From Rhizopus sp. PT2906 (lineage: Eukaryota; Mucoromycota; Mucoromycetes; Mucorales; Rhizopodaceae), in assembly GCA_025529335.1 (NCBI GenBank), contig JAMYHX010000133.1:1-64000 (forward strand): a DNA stretch of 64,000 bases, in the 5' to 3' direction. The notes beneath the pieces were generated by a model. The model worked only from the letters and a program-made list of their open reading frames with translations. It did no database searches and was not told the origin of the DNA. The position numbers and the translations under genes are program-made. Positions 49,548 through 61,329 of this stretch are shown here, one piece after another; the stretch's first letter is position 1; each line of letters opens with the position of its first letter.

Positions 49548-50240
49548 ACCTTTTTCAGAAATTATTCGCACACATTACAAGATCGATAACAATTAGACAC
49601 TATATCTTTTTTATTGTTTAAAAAGACACCATTTAATAATATATAAAATGAGCTTGATATTTTTGAGAAAAGATAAACGTGGTCAACACTTTATACAGAA
49701 TGAAAAGTTGTTAGAGAATTTGTTTAAATAGTCTGATCTTGGCTTCTTTAGACCAAAGAATAAGACCAACTATTCTCCAGCTAGCCTTAAGGCATGTTAT
49801 ATTATTTACTCTTGTAAGAAGCTAATATATAGTGTTATAGAGAATAAAATCGAACCAGTACCGGTGCTAGCTGGGGATAGTTTGGCTCTTACCAAACTTT
49901 GGTTTATTATACTCTTCTTTTGCTCTCTCTCTTCTTTGCCTGCTCTCCTCTCTTATCTCTCGCTCTCTTTTTTTCTTCGCTTGTTCGGGTCAGCGATAAC
50001 TGGCTCAACCCAGGATGCACTTCAGGTAAGATATTAATAGTCTCTTTATATGCTTAGTCACTTTTTTGCTTCCTCTTTATAATGTAAGTATTTAATATCA
50101 AATTAATAGCTGAAATATTAATCATTTCTTTACTCATCCTTTTGCTTCTGATGGGCTCTCTTTTTTATTATTTGTTGTCTCATTTGTTGTCTGAAATTAT
50201 CATTTTTTTATCAGTGTGCGAATAATTTGTGAATAAAGTG
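49547..50240 (+). mobile_element. MITE copy 1 (TA-flanked, long inverted partner of copy 2)
   Basis: A 694-base non-coding element with ~27-base inverted ends: left CACCTTTTTCAGAAATTATT..., right the reverse complement of CACTTTATTCACAAATTATT.... Both ends share AAATTATTCGCACAC and are flanked by TA, as in Tc1/mariner-type MITEs. The interior has CT-rich tracts (49,920-49,985) and TACCGGTGCTAGCTGGGGAT. It is the inverted near-copy of the element at 52055-52760. No transposase. Its termini differ from those of the Tc1 element at 17,999, so that is not its source. Confidence 0.85.
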
Positions 50241-51055
50241 TATTTCGTTCCTTGTATTTTGTACAAAAGAAGGGCTTACTTTATTAAAAGTATAGTTTGC
50301 TACGACTTAATAGGTTGGCCTGGTATCACCAAAGGTAACCCAGTCTTCTACAGAGTTCATGGTACTTTTTGTTAATTTCTTTTGGGTGAAGAGTTGTATA
50401 GGTTATAGTGAGTAGTAGGGCGGCTTTTTAAACACAGCCCTCCAAACTTACCTCTCCACATGTGTTGAGTGTAAAATGCAAGAATTTAAGTTGAGCTATA
50501 AAATAAAAAGCCAACTGTTTACAAGAAGATAACATATAATATCAATTATTGTTGACTTAGAAAAGTAAATGCTTATAGCTAAAGAATGTTATAATGAACT
50601 TGTGATGCCATTTGGTGATCCATGGTCTTAGTGACTACTCATATTTATGTGAATATTTCTTGAATCACAGTTCAATTCCCGTAATGACAAGTTCACACGC
50701 TGGCATCTCTAATTTCTCTTACAAGGTTTAGATTTTAATTATTTAAATGTTGACTATTGCTATTAGCATTAGCTTGGGTGCACTCAAGTCCAATGAAAAA
50801 ACAGAAATATGCACCAAACTCCCCTCTTACAAGATTTAATCTTTTTCCTAGAGAATACAGAAACACTTTGATGTTGTGCCTGATCTATGATGTTATCAAT
50901 TGAAGAGTTCTCTTTTCACTAAAATATATCGATGTCAATAGGGAGACATCTGTTAAAGCTGATACAACACATCCTTAAATGAAACTCATCCATTTTTACT
51001 AATAATATGACATGTAATGGTCTGCAGTTTAATTGAGGGTATTTAGAGATTCACT
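50241..51055. other. DNA between MITE copy 1 and METTL5
   Basis: AT-rich 3' flank of METTL5. No gene, RNA or repeat recognised. Confidence 0.5.
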
Positions 51056-51853
51056 TTATATCTTTTCAAAACGAAGAAAATCCACTGCAATCTCTACATT
51101 CTTCTTTTTGTGAAATTTATACATCATTGGTACATCAAACTATATAGAGTGAACAAAAGATCATGCTTTTTTGTGTTGCAAATACCTTCATTTCTGCTAC
51201 TACTTCAAAACTCACGCCCCACTCTTGAGCCTTTTTCATTATATGTTCTCTTGTAGATGTCTTGTGTAAGGAATAAACTGATGTGGTAGCCGTCTTGAAA
51301 ATAGATTAAGCCATCAAGGATGCTTACTCTTTCTTCATATTCACCTCATCCACTTATGCACTTACATCAATTGCTTTTTTCAACATGAGCATGTCTATGC
51401 CTTTATTATTTTTCGTGCCAAAAGGAGGATTCATGATGATAGTATCTAATTTGCCTTGAAATCTTTCTAAATTTGCTTGTATCAAATCTGTATTGACAAA
51501 ATCAACTGCAACGTCAAACTGTTCACAGTTTTCCTGAGCTATTCTGATTGCATCGGGATCAATGTCAAACCCAACACTATATCCTGCACCCAATATATTG
51601 GCAGCGATACTCAGTATACCGCAACCACTTCCAAAATCGCCTACCGCTCTATCCTCTATATCATTGTAGACAGTATCTGCCGTATAAAGCATGCGTGCTG
51701 CCAAGTGAGGTGTGGTTGGATACTGCTCATATTGGATTTTAGGTTCGTCTTGTAAGCTATGAGTATATACGTAAAGAAATAAAATTAAGTCTTATTTCAT
51801 GTACCAAATACTTCGCAATCTTGAAGAATGCTTTCTAATTCCTTCAACTTCAT
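51056..51853 (-). CDS. METTL5: METTL5-type 18S rRNA adenine-N6 methyltransferase
   Basis: SAM-dependent enzyme; METTL5 (with TRMT112) makes m6A on 18S rRNA. Exons (minus): 51853-51805, 51748-51366, 51293-51186, 51139-51056. They give 207 residues, the family length (human 209). It starts MKLKELESILQDCEVF, then EQYPTTPHLAARMLY. The SAM site is GDFGSGCGILSIAANILGAG with acidic GFDIDPDA. The catalytic motif is NPPFGTKNNKG from Asn 123. The C-terminus is SVYSLHKTSTREHIMKKA and YKFHKKKNVEIAVDFLRF. All residues expected for activity are present. The gene lies between two inverted MITE copies, 201 bases from the nearer one on its 5' side, so part of its promoter may be transposon-derived. Confidence 0.95.
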
Positions 51854-52054
51854 TAGAAAAAGAAATGCTCAAAGAAAAGAAAATTAAAGCCACAGAATTT
51901 AAATTATTTTTAAGCTCAGTTCGACGAGTAAGCGCCACTCTCTCCATAGGAACGGTTGTTAAAAATGTGCTATGGAACAACAACCGAAGGTCCGATAGCG
52001 AAGTAATTTGACATGTTTATCGCGTTGGCCATGTGCGTTACACAATTTGGCGTA
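51854..52054. promoter_or_regulatory. METTL5 promoter, bounded by MITE copy 2
   Basis: Only 201 bases separate the METTL5 start codon from the MITE. It contains no recognisable core element. Upstream control sequence beyond this point must lie in or past the MITE. Confidence 0.45.
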
Positions 52055-52760
52055 CACTTTATTCACAAATTATTCGCACACTGATAAAAAAATGATAATT
52101 TCAGACAACAAATGAGACAACAAATAATAAAAAAGAGAGGGCCCATCAGAAGCAAAAGGATGAATAAAGAAATGATTAGTAAATCAGTTATTTACATTGA
52201 TATTAAATACTTACATTATAAAGAAGAGGATTTATAAGAGAGTAAAATTATAGAGAGATTATTAATATCTTACCCGAAGTGTACTGTGGGTGGGCTGGCG
52301 ATAACCAGCCCGGACAAAGAAGAGAAAGAGAGCGAGAGACAAGAGAGAAGAGCAAGCATAGAGAGCGGCCAAAGGAGCGGAAGGGGTTGAAGGAGCGTAC
52401 GGGACCAAAGTTTGGTAAGAACCAAACTATCCCCAGCTAGCACCGGTACTGGCTCGATTTTATTCTCTATAACACTATATATTAGCTTCTTACAAGAGTA
52501 AATAATATAACATGCCTTAAGGCTAGCTGGAGAATAGTTGGTCTTACTCTTTGGTCTAAAGAAGCCAAGATCGGACTATTTAAACAAATTCTCTAACAAC
52601 TTTTCATTCTGTATAAAGTGTTGACCACGTTTATCTTTTCTCAAAAATATCAAGCTCATTTTATATATTATTAAATGGTGTCTTTTTAAACAATAAAAAA
52701 GATATAGTGTCTAATTGTTATCGATCTTGTAATGTGTGCGAATAATTTCTGAAAAAGGTG
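52055..52760 (-). mobile_element. MITE copy 2 (inverted relative to copy 1)
   Basis: A 706-base element with TA at both edges (52053-52054 and 52761-52762). Its sequence is the reverse complement of copy 1 along nearly its whole length, with scattered substitutions and small indels (the CT/GA-rich part around 52,300-52,400 is the most diverged). Outer ends of both copies are additionally preceded by TTAGA, so the inverted match runs a few bases beyond the elements. Non-coding. Confidence 0.85.
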
Positions 52761-52762
52761 TA

Positions 52763-53374
52763 TCTAAGCAATAATGAAATGAAATAAAGAAATCTCCATG
52801 CTTACAGTAAACCTAACAATGCGGTAACCATGCAGCATCGTCTATTCTAGAAACATTGTTTATAGGAGGTCAATTTCTGAAGGGTTGTGATACCCTCTCC
52901 TTTTTTTACTTTTTGACGTTGTCATACCCACATGGGTCCTTCTTTATAATTGAATGTGGAACTTACTTGTTATGGGCGCTTATTTGACAGCATTAGTAAA
53001 TCGATTACTTACATGATGAATGCATGGTTGTACAATGATTTTATATTGAATCATATAAGCTATAATTTTATTGAATGAATTATGAAAAGGGTATATAAAC
53101 ATGAATTAAAAGATACGATAGGCAAAACGAACGACTATGTATAATGTATATAGCAAATTTTTCTTGTTGTTGTGTATGTATGAATAATATCAGCACCATG
53201 CTCCATAGAAAGGAATTGAACGAGTGATTGTAAAGGAAAGGACCCGAGAGAACAAAAAAGCAACAATGACATGTATGTATATATACATATATATATATGT
53301 ATGCGTGTATATGTATAGGTTGATTGTATAGTTGAATTTTTTTTTTGAATAATATAAAGAGTGAAGGGTTAATG
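52763..53374. other. Intergenic region
   Basis: AT-rich, with a TA/GTA-rich simple-sequence stretch at about 53,270-53,320. No gene recognised. Confidence 0.5.
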
Positions 53375-53572
53375 TCAACGTTTGACTGGAGGAGGATAAG
53401 GTCGAGGAAGAGCAGGTTTAACTGGTCTGTCTGGTGGCATGTTGTTTAACTTTATAAAAGTGAAGAGAAGGAGAAAAAGATGAAAAATGCTTCTTCTTTT
53501 ATAGGAAAAACAAAAAAGGTTTACAGTAGCACAAACTTCAAAGGGGAGCATTAGTTTCCTTGACGATATCAT
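53375..53572 (-). CDS. Possible 40-residue proline-rich peptide
   Basis: Proposed exons: 53572-53525 and 53449-53375. They join in phase to MISSRKLMLPFEVCAT plus LNNMPPDRPVKPALPRP, ending YPPPVKR. The unspliced frame is also open (68 residues). The proline-rich end looks unlike random AT-rich DNA, but there is no family and no other support. It could be the last exon of a gene I did not find. Confidence 0.25.
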   Translation of the reverse strand: MISSRKLMLPFEVCATVNLFCFSYKRRSIFHLFLLLFTFIKLNNMPPDRPVKPALPRPYPPPVKR

Positions 53573-56046
53573 GTAGCACAAAACATCAAACCTTTTTTTT
53601 CACTTATTCTTTCCGTTGATACTTGTCAAAAGGATCGGCAAAACTAAGCATATAAGAGGATAACTTTAATAGCCTAAATGAGTAAATATCCCCCTTTTTT
53701 CCTGACGTGTCAAGGGATGGATTTGTTTATCGTTTTAGATTTTTGTTTAATTAGACTATATTTGTTTTTGTTGTTGTTTTGTGTTGTTGTTAATAATAAC
53801 AAGATTATTTACGTCTTCTTATACAAACATCTAACGGATGATTACTTGAGTATCAATGTGCATTAAACCGATCAAGATTTTATATATGTATGCAGGGCCA
53901 CATATGCATAGTATGATATGTAACTTTAAAGAGATTAAAATTGAAAGCTGTCAAATCAAGGTGATACGCATTCAACGTCATACAACCGAAAAAGACTGGT
54001 CCTTTGGATTTATTGTTGGAATATCTATAGTTATGAATCTGGGTTCTACAGTTTACGGAAAGAAAGTAGATCGGAATCACGCCAATCTTGGATGTCAAAG
54101 TATGTTAACCAAACGAAAATAGTATAATTAAATTGATTGATGTTCTCTTTTTAAAAAAGGAAATCTTTTTATTACACAGTGTTACACGGTTAGAATACAT
54201 CGTTCCGAGGGTTCCGGGATCGTAGCAAAGCAAATAAAAGGACGTCTCTATGGAGACCAAAAGGATATGCAAGCTTAATTTTAGGACTATACCATTTCAA
54301 TAAAATAGAGAAAAAAAAAAAAAGAAAAATCTCTCTGTAATTTCTAACGTATACATGTATGTATATGCGCGTATTCATATACGAATTACTGTTTATAAAC
54401 AGAAACATCAAGGGCTTTTCCCACACCAGGCATGCGAAATATATCTTTAATTGAGAAATGCTTTTGTTTATGCACCCAAACGCCACATTTGATTAAGGTA
54501 ACATCATGGAGTGTGCCGTTTCATCTTTATATAAACTAAATATCGGATGTAGCAGGTTAACAGAGTTTTATATTCAATCATGGCTCGCAAATGTACTTGA
54601 AACATGCCATTATGTAAAATTGTTATACTGCCCAAGCAAAAATTTATTTCTTTTTTTTTTTTTTTTGCAACTAGCTTGCCGCCATTCTGAACAAACCTTG
54701 ATACATGTTGTTAAGCAAACTGCACATTCATATGGCTTTGATTTGGCTTTTCGTATCAACAATTAGGCATATTATATATGTTCCAATTAAGAAGTTCGAT
54801 AGCAGCAATTGTCATGCACATTTAAGGTAAGAGGTGAGGTACCTTCCTCTGTCTCATTTTGTTATCCCTCATCTTTTCCGCCTTGTTATAAGTTAAAGTC
54901 GAGCCCTTGCTCGTTTTTCAGAAATTGGTCCGTTTAGAACATGACTTTGATTAATACAAATTATATATGCATTGCATACATATCTTAATTGTGCTACCCA
55001 AAGCGACGTTACTCCTATGCCTTTTATGGATAACATACAGCATATACAAAACTTCTCAAAGTATTCACTGTTAAATGTTTGAGTGTTAGGTATTAAGAAT
55101 ACAAATGAAAAGAGATGGCAAAGTGTGGGCGATTATTATGAGTTATCTTGTATAAACTCTATAATGTAGGCACTATAAAGAGGTCTGTACCCATAAACAA
55201 TATAGTTAGTCTTATTAATGTTTATTAAGGTGGAGGTTGCATCAACTGTTGTGTTGCTCTTAACATAGGGGGATGCATTACACATGGACATGGATATTTT
55301 TGATCCCTTGGTTACATAGAAAACAAATGCATAAAAAATGTTGGATGATCTGGGGTTTTATGCCGGTGTGCAAAAAGAGAGAGAAAAAAATACAGAAAGA
55401 GAGGGTTTTGTATTGAATGTCTTTCATCATAATGTCTTGAGCAAATTTGATACTTTTACAAGTTTCAATTGACACTTTTACATGACAACAGAAGTGCCTA
55501 CTTATTTTTGAATGATTCAAAAGCAAAAAGATGATACCAAATGTAATAAACTCTCTAATGTGATATCCTATTAATGATGACATGATGCTTTTTCTTACTT
55601 AAAACCCATAATAAGACTGAGTTGCTCTTTAAAAAAAGAACCAATATAAAAGAGTGCGTATAATTTCATACACGCTCATATGTTATTCGTATCAGAAGGG
55701 TGTACAGTATTTCCAGAAAGTAATGTCGCAAAAATTGAATTTTTACAATACAAAATATACAGGAATGCGATATCTTGGCGCGACATTAATTTTTAAAAAC
55801 ACTATACTCGAAATCATTTAGTAAGCAGAACTAGTAATTGTACCCTTTTGTCTGTGAAAATCTTCAAAACTGTCGCCACAATTCTTTTTAGGAAATAACG
55901 AGCCAATGAACATTTCGTTATACATTTACACACGTGTTAAGACTAAAGTGAGGCTTTATTTGTGCAAGCATAAAGCAAGGCCTTTTTTTTTTTCAAAAAA
56001 ACAAAGACTATTTTTCATTCCTTTTTCTATTTATTTATTATTCAGT
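53573..56046. other. Long AT-rich intergenic region
   Basis: About 2.5 kb. It contains poly-A/T tracts (54,308-54,322; 54,651-54,666), short unsupported frames, and at 55,715-55,800 a small inverted pair (AATGTCGC at 55722-55729, GCGACATT at 55780-55787) next to ACAGTATTTCCAGAAAG, which could be a remnant transposon end. I call no gene. Confidence 0.45.
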
Positions 56047-56352
56047 ATGACGGTTAGCGACTTGATGCAACCAATAGATCAACAGCATTGTATTATATCC
56101 AACACATTACAATCAAATTCGTCTTGGTTTCCAAACATAAAACATCCAGATCAAAACATCAAAGACAATATCGTGTATTCTTCTGAGGAAGAAGATAACG
56201 ACAGTGAAGAAGAGCATAATCAAGCTATTTGTGCATGTGGAAAAAAGTTATCAGCTGGCTGGAACTGTAGTCACTGCAGAAGTAGCTGCTCAACTTGTCA
56301 TAGAGCTTTGGCACCAGAAGAAGAATGTAGTAGGTGCGCTAATTATCATTAA
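56047..56352 (+). CDS. Small acidic protein with Cys-rich zinc-ribbon-like end
   Basis: Single-exon frame of 101 residues from MTVSDLMQPIDQQH. The middle is very acidic (SSEEEDNDSEEEH). The C-terminal third, AICACGKKLSAGWNCSHCRS followed by SCSTCHRALAPEEECSRC, has nine Cys in CxC, CxxC and CxxC spacing, consistent with binding two zinc ions. I do not recognise a named family; it may be lineage-specific. The start at 56047 is preferred to an upstream ATG at 55906 because the intervening codons are low-complexity Phe/Lys and look like leader DNA. Confidence 0.6.
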   Translation: MTVSDLMQPIDQQHCIISNTLQSNSSWFPNIKHPDQNIKDNIVYSSEEEDNDSEEEHNQAICACGKKLSAGWNCSHCRSSCSTCHRALAPEEECSRCANYH

Positions 56353-56617
56353 TTCATTCATCACCCCCCATGTCTCCGCCTCTTTTGCATCCACGTAAAT
56401 TATGCCAAGAAAAATTCAACTCTAGTAGTTTTCATATCAACACTGCATGATGGAATCCTTTTATGGAAAAGACATTATGTAGCACAATAAAGTAAATTTA
56501 TTAGTTCTTTTTTTGTATACAAATGGTTATTTTTAATGATGTATGTATAAGCTATATACTAAAGGATGGGAGATGCAAAAGAATTAAATGAGTGTATGTG
56601 TGTTATTTTTAGCCAAT

Positions 56618-58611
56618 TTAGTCAACTTCTTCAACAGTAGGTCCACTGTCACCGCCTGCACCAGCTGCACCAGCACCAGGGAATCCACCAGGAGCACCTC
56701 CAGGCATACCTGCACCACCAGCGCCTTGATACATCTTCATCATGATGGGGTTAGCAACTTCTTCTAATTCCTTCTGGTGAGATTCGTATTCTTCCTTTGA
56801 GGCTTCTTGTGAGTTCTCCAACCATTGAATTGTTTCATTCACTGCCTTTTCAAGCTTTTCTTTATCAGCAGCTTCAAGCTTGGAAGCAACCTTCTCTTCT
56901 TGAAGTGTGTTGCGAAGGTTGTATGCATAAGATTCAAGACCATTTCGGGCTTGGATACGAGCAGCTGCGGCTTCATCTTCAGCCTTGTACTTCTCAGCTT
57001 CATTAACCATACGTTCAATTTCTTCCTTGGAAAGACGACCCTTATCGTTGGTAATTGTGATCTTGTTGGATTTACCAGTGGTCTTGTCAAGAGCAGAAAC
57101 ATTCAAAATACCGTTTGCATCAACATCAAAGGTAACTTCAATCTGAGGTACACCACGAGGAGCAGGTGGAATGCCAGTGAGTTCAAATTTGCCAAGAAGG
57201 TTATTATCCTTTGTACGAGCACGTTCACCTTCATACACTTGAATGAGCACACCAGGTTGGTTATCAGCATAAGTAGAGAAGATCTCAGATTTCTTTGTAG
57301 GCACGGTTGTGTTACGCTTGATCAAGGGTGTCATCACACCACCAGCGGTTTCGATACCAAGTGAAAGAGGAGCGACATCCAAAAGCAAGAGAGAGTCAGT
57401 CTTTTCAGATGTATCACCGGTCAAGATGGCAGCCTGGACGGCAGCACCGTAAGCGACAGCTTCGTCAGGGTTAATAGACTTGTTAGGTTCCTTGCCATTG
57501 AAGAAGTCAGAGACCATCTTCTGAATCTTGGGGATACGCGTAGAACCACCAACAAGGACAATATCGTGAACTTGAGATTTGTCAATCTTGGCGTCACGAA
57601 GGACCTTCTCGACAGGCTCCATAGTGCTACGGAACAGATCTTGGTTCAATTCTTCGAAACGAGCACGGGTCAAGGAAGTGTAAAAGTCAATACCCTCAAA
57701 GAGAGAGTCGATTTCGATGGAAGTTTGTGCGGCAGAGGATAAAGTACGCTTGGCACGTTCACAAGCAGTACGAAGACGACGAACAGCACGAGCGTTACCA
57801 GAGATGTCCTTCTTGAACTTGCGCTTGAATTCTTGAATAAAGTGATCAACAAGACGGTTGTCAAAATCTTCACCACCCAAGTGTGTGTCACCAGCCGTAG
57901 CCTTGACTTCAAAGATACCTTCTTCAATGGTCAAGAGAGAGACATCAAAAGTACCACCACCCAAGTCAAAGATCAAGACGTTGGCCTCACCCTTGGTCTT
58001 CTTGTCTAAACCGTAGGCAATAGCAGCGGCAGTAGGTTCGTTAATGATACGGAGAACATTTAAGCCAGCAATGGTACCAGCATCCTTTGTAGCTTGACGT
58101 TGTGAGTCGTTAAAGTAAGCAGGGACAGTAATAACTGCAGAGGAAACGGTAGTACCAAGATAAGATTCTGAAGTTTCTCTCATTTTAGTAAGCACCATGG
58201 ATGAGATTTCTTCGGGAGTGAATGTCTTGGTTTCTCCTTTGTGTTCAACTTGAATGTTAGGCTTGCCATCTTTGTCAACAACCTTGAATGGCCAGTGCTT
58301 CATATCAGCTTGAATTTCGGGGTCATTAAAGCGGCGACCGATCATACGCTTAGCATCGAAAACAGTGTTGTGTGGATTCATCTATAGAGAAAAGTAAGTA
58401 CAAGTAGTTGTATACATATATAAAGTATACTTACAGCAACTTGATTCTTTGCCGCGTCACCAATTAAACGTTCAGTATCAGTGAAAGCGACATAAGAAGG
58501 AGTCGTACGGTTTCCTTGATCGTTTGCAATGATTTCTACACGATCGTTTTGCCATACACCAACGCAGGAGTAAGTAGTACCCAAATCAATACCAACAGCT
58601 TTAGTAGTCAT
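56618..58611 (-). CDS. Cytosolic Hsp70 chaperone (Ssa type)
   Basis: ATP-dependent chaperone of cytosol and nucleus. Exons (minus): 58611-58435 and 58381-56618, intron 58382-58434. They give 646 residues. It starts MTTKAVGIDLGTTYSCVGVW. The ATPase signatures IFDLGGGTFDVSLL and IVLVGGSTRIPKIQ are present. Then come the hydrophobic linker DVAPLSLGIET, the substrate domain with NTTVPTKKSEIFSTYADNQP, a Gly/Ala-rich C-terminal stretch, and the final EEVD that binds TPR co-chaperones. EEVD marks the cytosolic rather than ER or mitochondrial form. The single intron after residue 59 means it is not an intronless heat-only copy. A heat-shock element lies upstream. Confidence 0.97.
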
Positions 58612-59523
58612 TTTTTCACTTATTTCTTAAACTTGTAAATAAATGAGAGAAAAGAAAGAGATGTGGAAAACAAATCTTTTTTATATACGAAATGCGTGAA
58701 ACAATGCTTATGCAAAACCATTATTTTAGCTAAACTTATTTTTCTTCTAGGAGATTCGTTCATTTTCCATTGGATAAAATTCATTTTCCGACCTATGTCA
58801 CTCTAGAATATTCGGGAGTAGCGTTCTCCTATGCTAATCTTTATGTATTTTCTCGCAAATTCTCGTCTTTGCTACAGTCAAATCGAATCAGATAGAAATC
58901 ATTATGAACTTGATTTGTCTAATTGATTACCAAAAATGGATACATATCGATTTGATAAAAAAACCCTCTTGATGGATGACGTATTACGTACACCCTAATT
59001 GTCCAGCGAAAATCTAAAAGTTTCGGGAAATATAGTGTTATTGTCTTTAGAAGACTGGGTGATCCATTCTTATTTTCAGCGTGCTTCCTTAAAAAGGAAG
59101 AGATGAAGATTCGAGAACGACGATTTGATGTTATCAACTGAGAACAATACCAAGCTCTCTTTATTAACCGCTTCATTTGTAGAAATATCCAATGGGTCCA
59201 GAAGGAAAGATACACATTCTTATACTGTCTTCATAAACAGCAGCACGTCTTACGAATGTATCTATGGCTAATGGAACGCATTCTGATTCATTAGATAGTA
59301 AAACACACCATATAATGATTTATTCATACCAATCTCTCATCTAAGATCATACATTCTACCGTGTCGTCCTTGTGTCTCTTTGAAGTTTATGTTTTTTTAG
59401 TTGTTGAGGTTATTCAGACAGACTTTTTATAAACCATGTTTCGTCATTGAGTGATTGGATTGAAAGTAAGCAAACACAGCGACAGCATCTAGGATGCCTA
59501 CTCATTACTGTTGTCAAGACAAA

Positions 59524-59554
<31 letters not shown>

Positions 59555-59644
59555 ATTGGCTGTTTCCTTAGAGACTAATTGACGCACGGATAGCTAAAAC
59601 AAGTGCTTTATATATGAATTAGATATCATTCATATTTATTTCAT
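58612..59644. other. Hsp70 promoter and intergenic region with A29 tract
   Basis: Contains the heat-shock element described separately and an uninterrupted run of 29 A at 59521-59549. An open frame at about 58,919-59,215 (minus) has no recognisable domain and overlaps promoter DNA; I do not call it. Confidence 0.5.
58801..58818. promoter_or_regulatory. Heat-shock element upstream of Hsp70
   Basis: CTCTAGAATATTCGGGAG contains alternating NGAAN units: a near TTC, then GAA, TTC and a near GAA at the regular spacing of an Hsf1 binding site. It is about 190 bases upstream of the Hsp70 start codon, the expected place for heat-inducible control. Hsf1 binding is inferred. Confidence 0.6.
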
Positions 59645-61272
59645 CTAAAAGGAGGGATTTGTTGACCAAGGGTTTGTAACCATGTTGTTATTGTTGAATG
59701 ACTGATTCATAAAAGATAAAGTGTTGTTTCCTGGTTGGTTGGATATAGTAGTAGCGGCAGGAGTAGTATAGGTTGTATTCATTTGAGAAAATGGATTACT
59801 GGTAGCAGGTGCCTGAAATGGTGTATTAGGAGCAGATGAAAACTGTTGGGGCTGTCCATGATTGTTGAAAGTATTAAATAGTGGTGTCGAATTGTATCCT
59901 TTGAAAATATGAATACTATACCCTCATAGACTGGTCTAGTTGACTTACCTGCATTCAAGTTTCCAATGACATTATTGGGAAGGGGATTGGCAAAGTTATT
60001 TGGTGCTAGATTGAAAGGATCATTTACATTAACAGATGTTTGTGTAGTAGGGTTAGATTGTTGCATAAAAGGTGATGTTGTTTGTTGCTGTTGTTGTACA
60101 GGAAAAAGCGCTCCATTGTTTTGTTGCAGAGAAAAAGATGTCTGTTGAGTAGCAAACATATTACCTATGTTAGGTTGAGGAGGAAAGCTTACATTATTTG
60201 CTTGTTGTTGTTGTTGTTGTTGTTGTGAGATAAACATCGATGACGACTGTTGCTGTTGCTGCTGTGACATGAGTCCTGATGACAGATGTGATGTAAACGG
60301 ATTGGCTTGAGCATTATTCGTTGATATTGCGCTTTGCATAGGCAAAGCGTTACCTAAAGGTTGAGCATGACTCGCATATAAAGGATTGCTTGTGGATAAA
60401 GAGACGGATGGCATATTGTTTGTAGAGAACAAATTGCCTGCAGACATTACATTATTTGTTCTTGTTTCTGTCAAGATGGTTGCTGCAATATCAACATTTC
60501 CACCTGCTCTACGAAGTGCATCCACATTCATGGCTCGATCAGTAAACCCTAGTTTAACAAGTTGGTCAATCTTCTGATCATCTGTCAACATAAACTGGTT
60601 GGGTAAAACAGGTTGTTGTTGTTGCTGTAGTAATGGATTTTGTATTTGTATGTCATCTTTTGGTTGCATATAAATAGGAACAGAAGAAGATCTCTTGGGT
60701 GGTGTTTGGATAATTGGCAGAGCTGTCTTCTTTGGTATCATAAATAGGCGCTTTTCCCATTTTGCTCGGATATATTTTTCGATTGCACTATTTATCGTTA
60801 TTAGAACCATATTATTATCTTTTGCTTTACTTTACTGATCATCGTCTGCTCCAATGGGTAATGGCTGGTTATTTGGGTTTATTTTGCTGTTAACTACACT
60901 ATTTCCTCCTGAATTACGCATCATCTAAATAGCACAGTTAATAAGAGCATGGTTTCTTTTTGTTTCTCTTACGTCTATTTGTTCGACAGTCCATTGATCC
61001 ATGGTAATGGACTTTATCTTGGATATATGAGTACCCATTTTACGATGTATACCAGCACAACGAATACAAAGAAAGATACCAAGTGAGTAAGATGCCCAAC
61101 GAGGATCTATAAGAGAATCTTTAGCAAATGTTGCTTGATGTTTATAAACTCTTTTTTTTTTTTTACTCTTTGTTCCACAATCTGCACAAAGATCATTTCC
61201 TGGCATCTTGACAAGCTCATTTAATATACGCTCATGTCTTTCCTGTGTTGCTTTTGATTGTCTTTCAGTCAT
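59645..61272 (-). CDS. ArfGAP with UBA and Gln/Asn-rich tail (Gts1-like)
   Basis: GTPase-activating protein for Arf in vesicle traffic. Exons (minus): 61272-61167, 61106-60973, 60924-60836, 60787-59949, 59898-59645. They give 473 residues. The ArfGAP zinc finger is CADC, 16 residues, then CIRCAGIHRKMGTHISKIKS. It is followed by a UBA-like domain (DDQKIDQLVKLGFTDRAMN ... GGNVDIAATILTE) and a long Gln/Asn/Phe-rich tail with poly-Gln runs. This order matches yeast Gts1. The 60-base intron 61107-61166 is a multiple of three. Without removing it the zinc-finger spacing is 20 residues too long, so it is almost certainly spliced. Its donor is followed by a run of A. The gene ends 15 bases after an ATAGTAGT-free tail; nothing disrupts it. 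Confidence 0.85.
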
Positions 61273-61329
61273 TTGATGGAAAAAGGGAAAGGAAGGGGAG
61301 TTGCACAAGAAAATATAGGAAAATTTATT

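Noticed and set aside
58919..59215. 98-residue minus-strand frame upstream of Hsp70
   Set aside because: No recognisable domain and located in promoter DNA.
61107..61166. 20-residue Lys-rich insertion in the ArfGAP zinc finger
   Set aside because: It begins GT, ends TAG, and its removal restores the exact C-x2-C-x16-C-x2-C spacing, so it is read as an intron.
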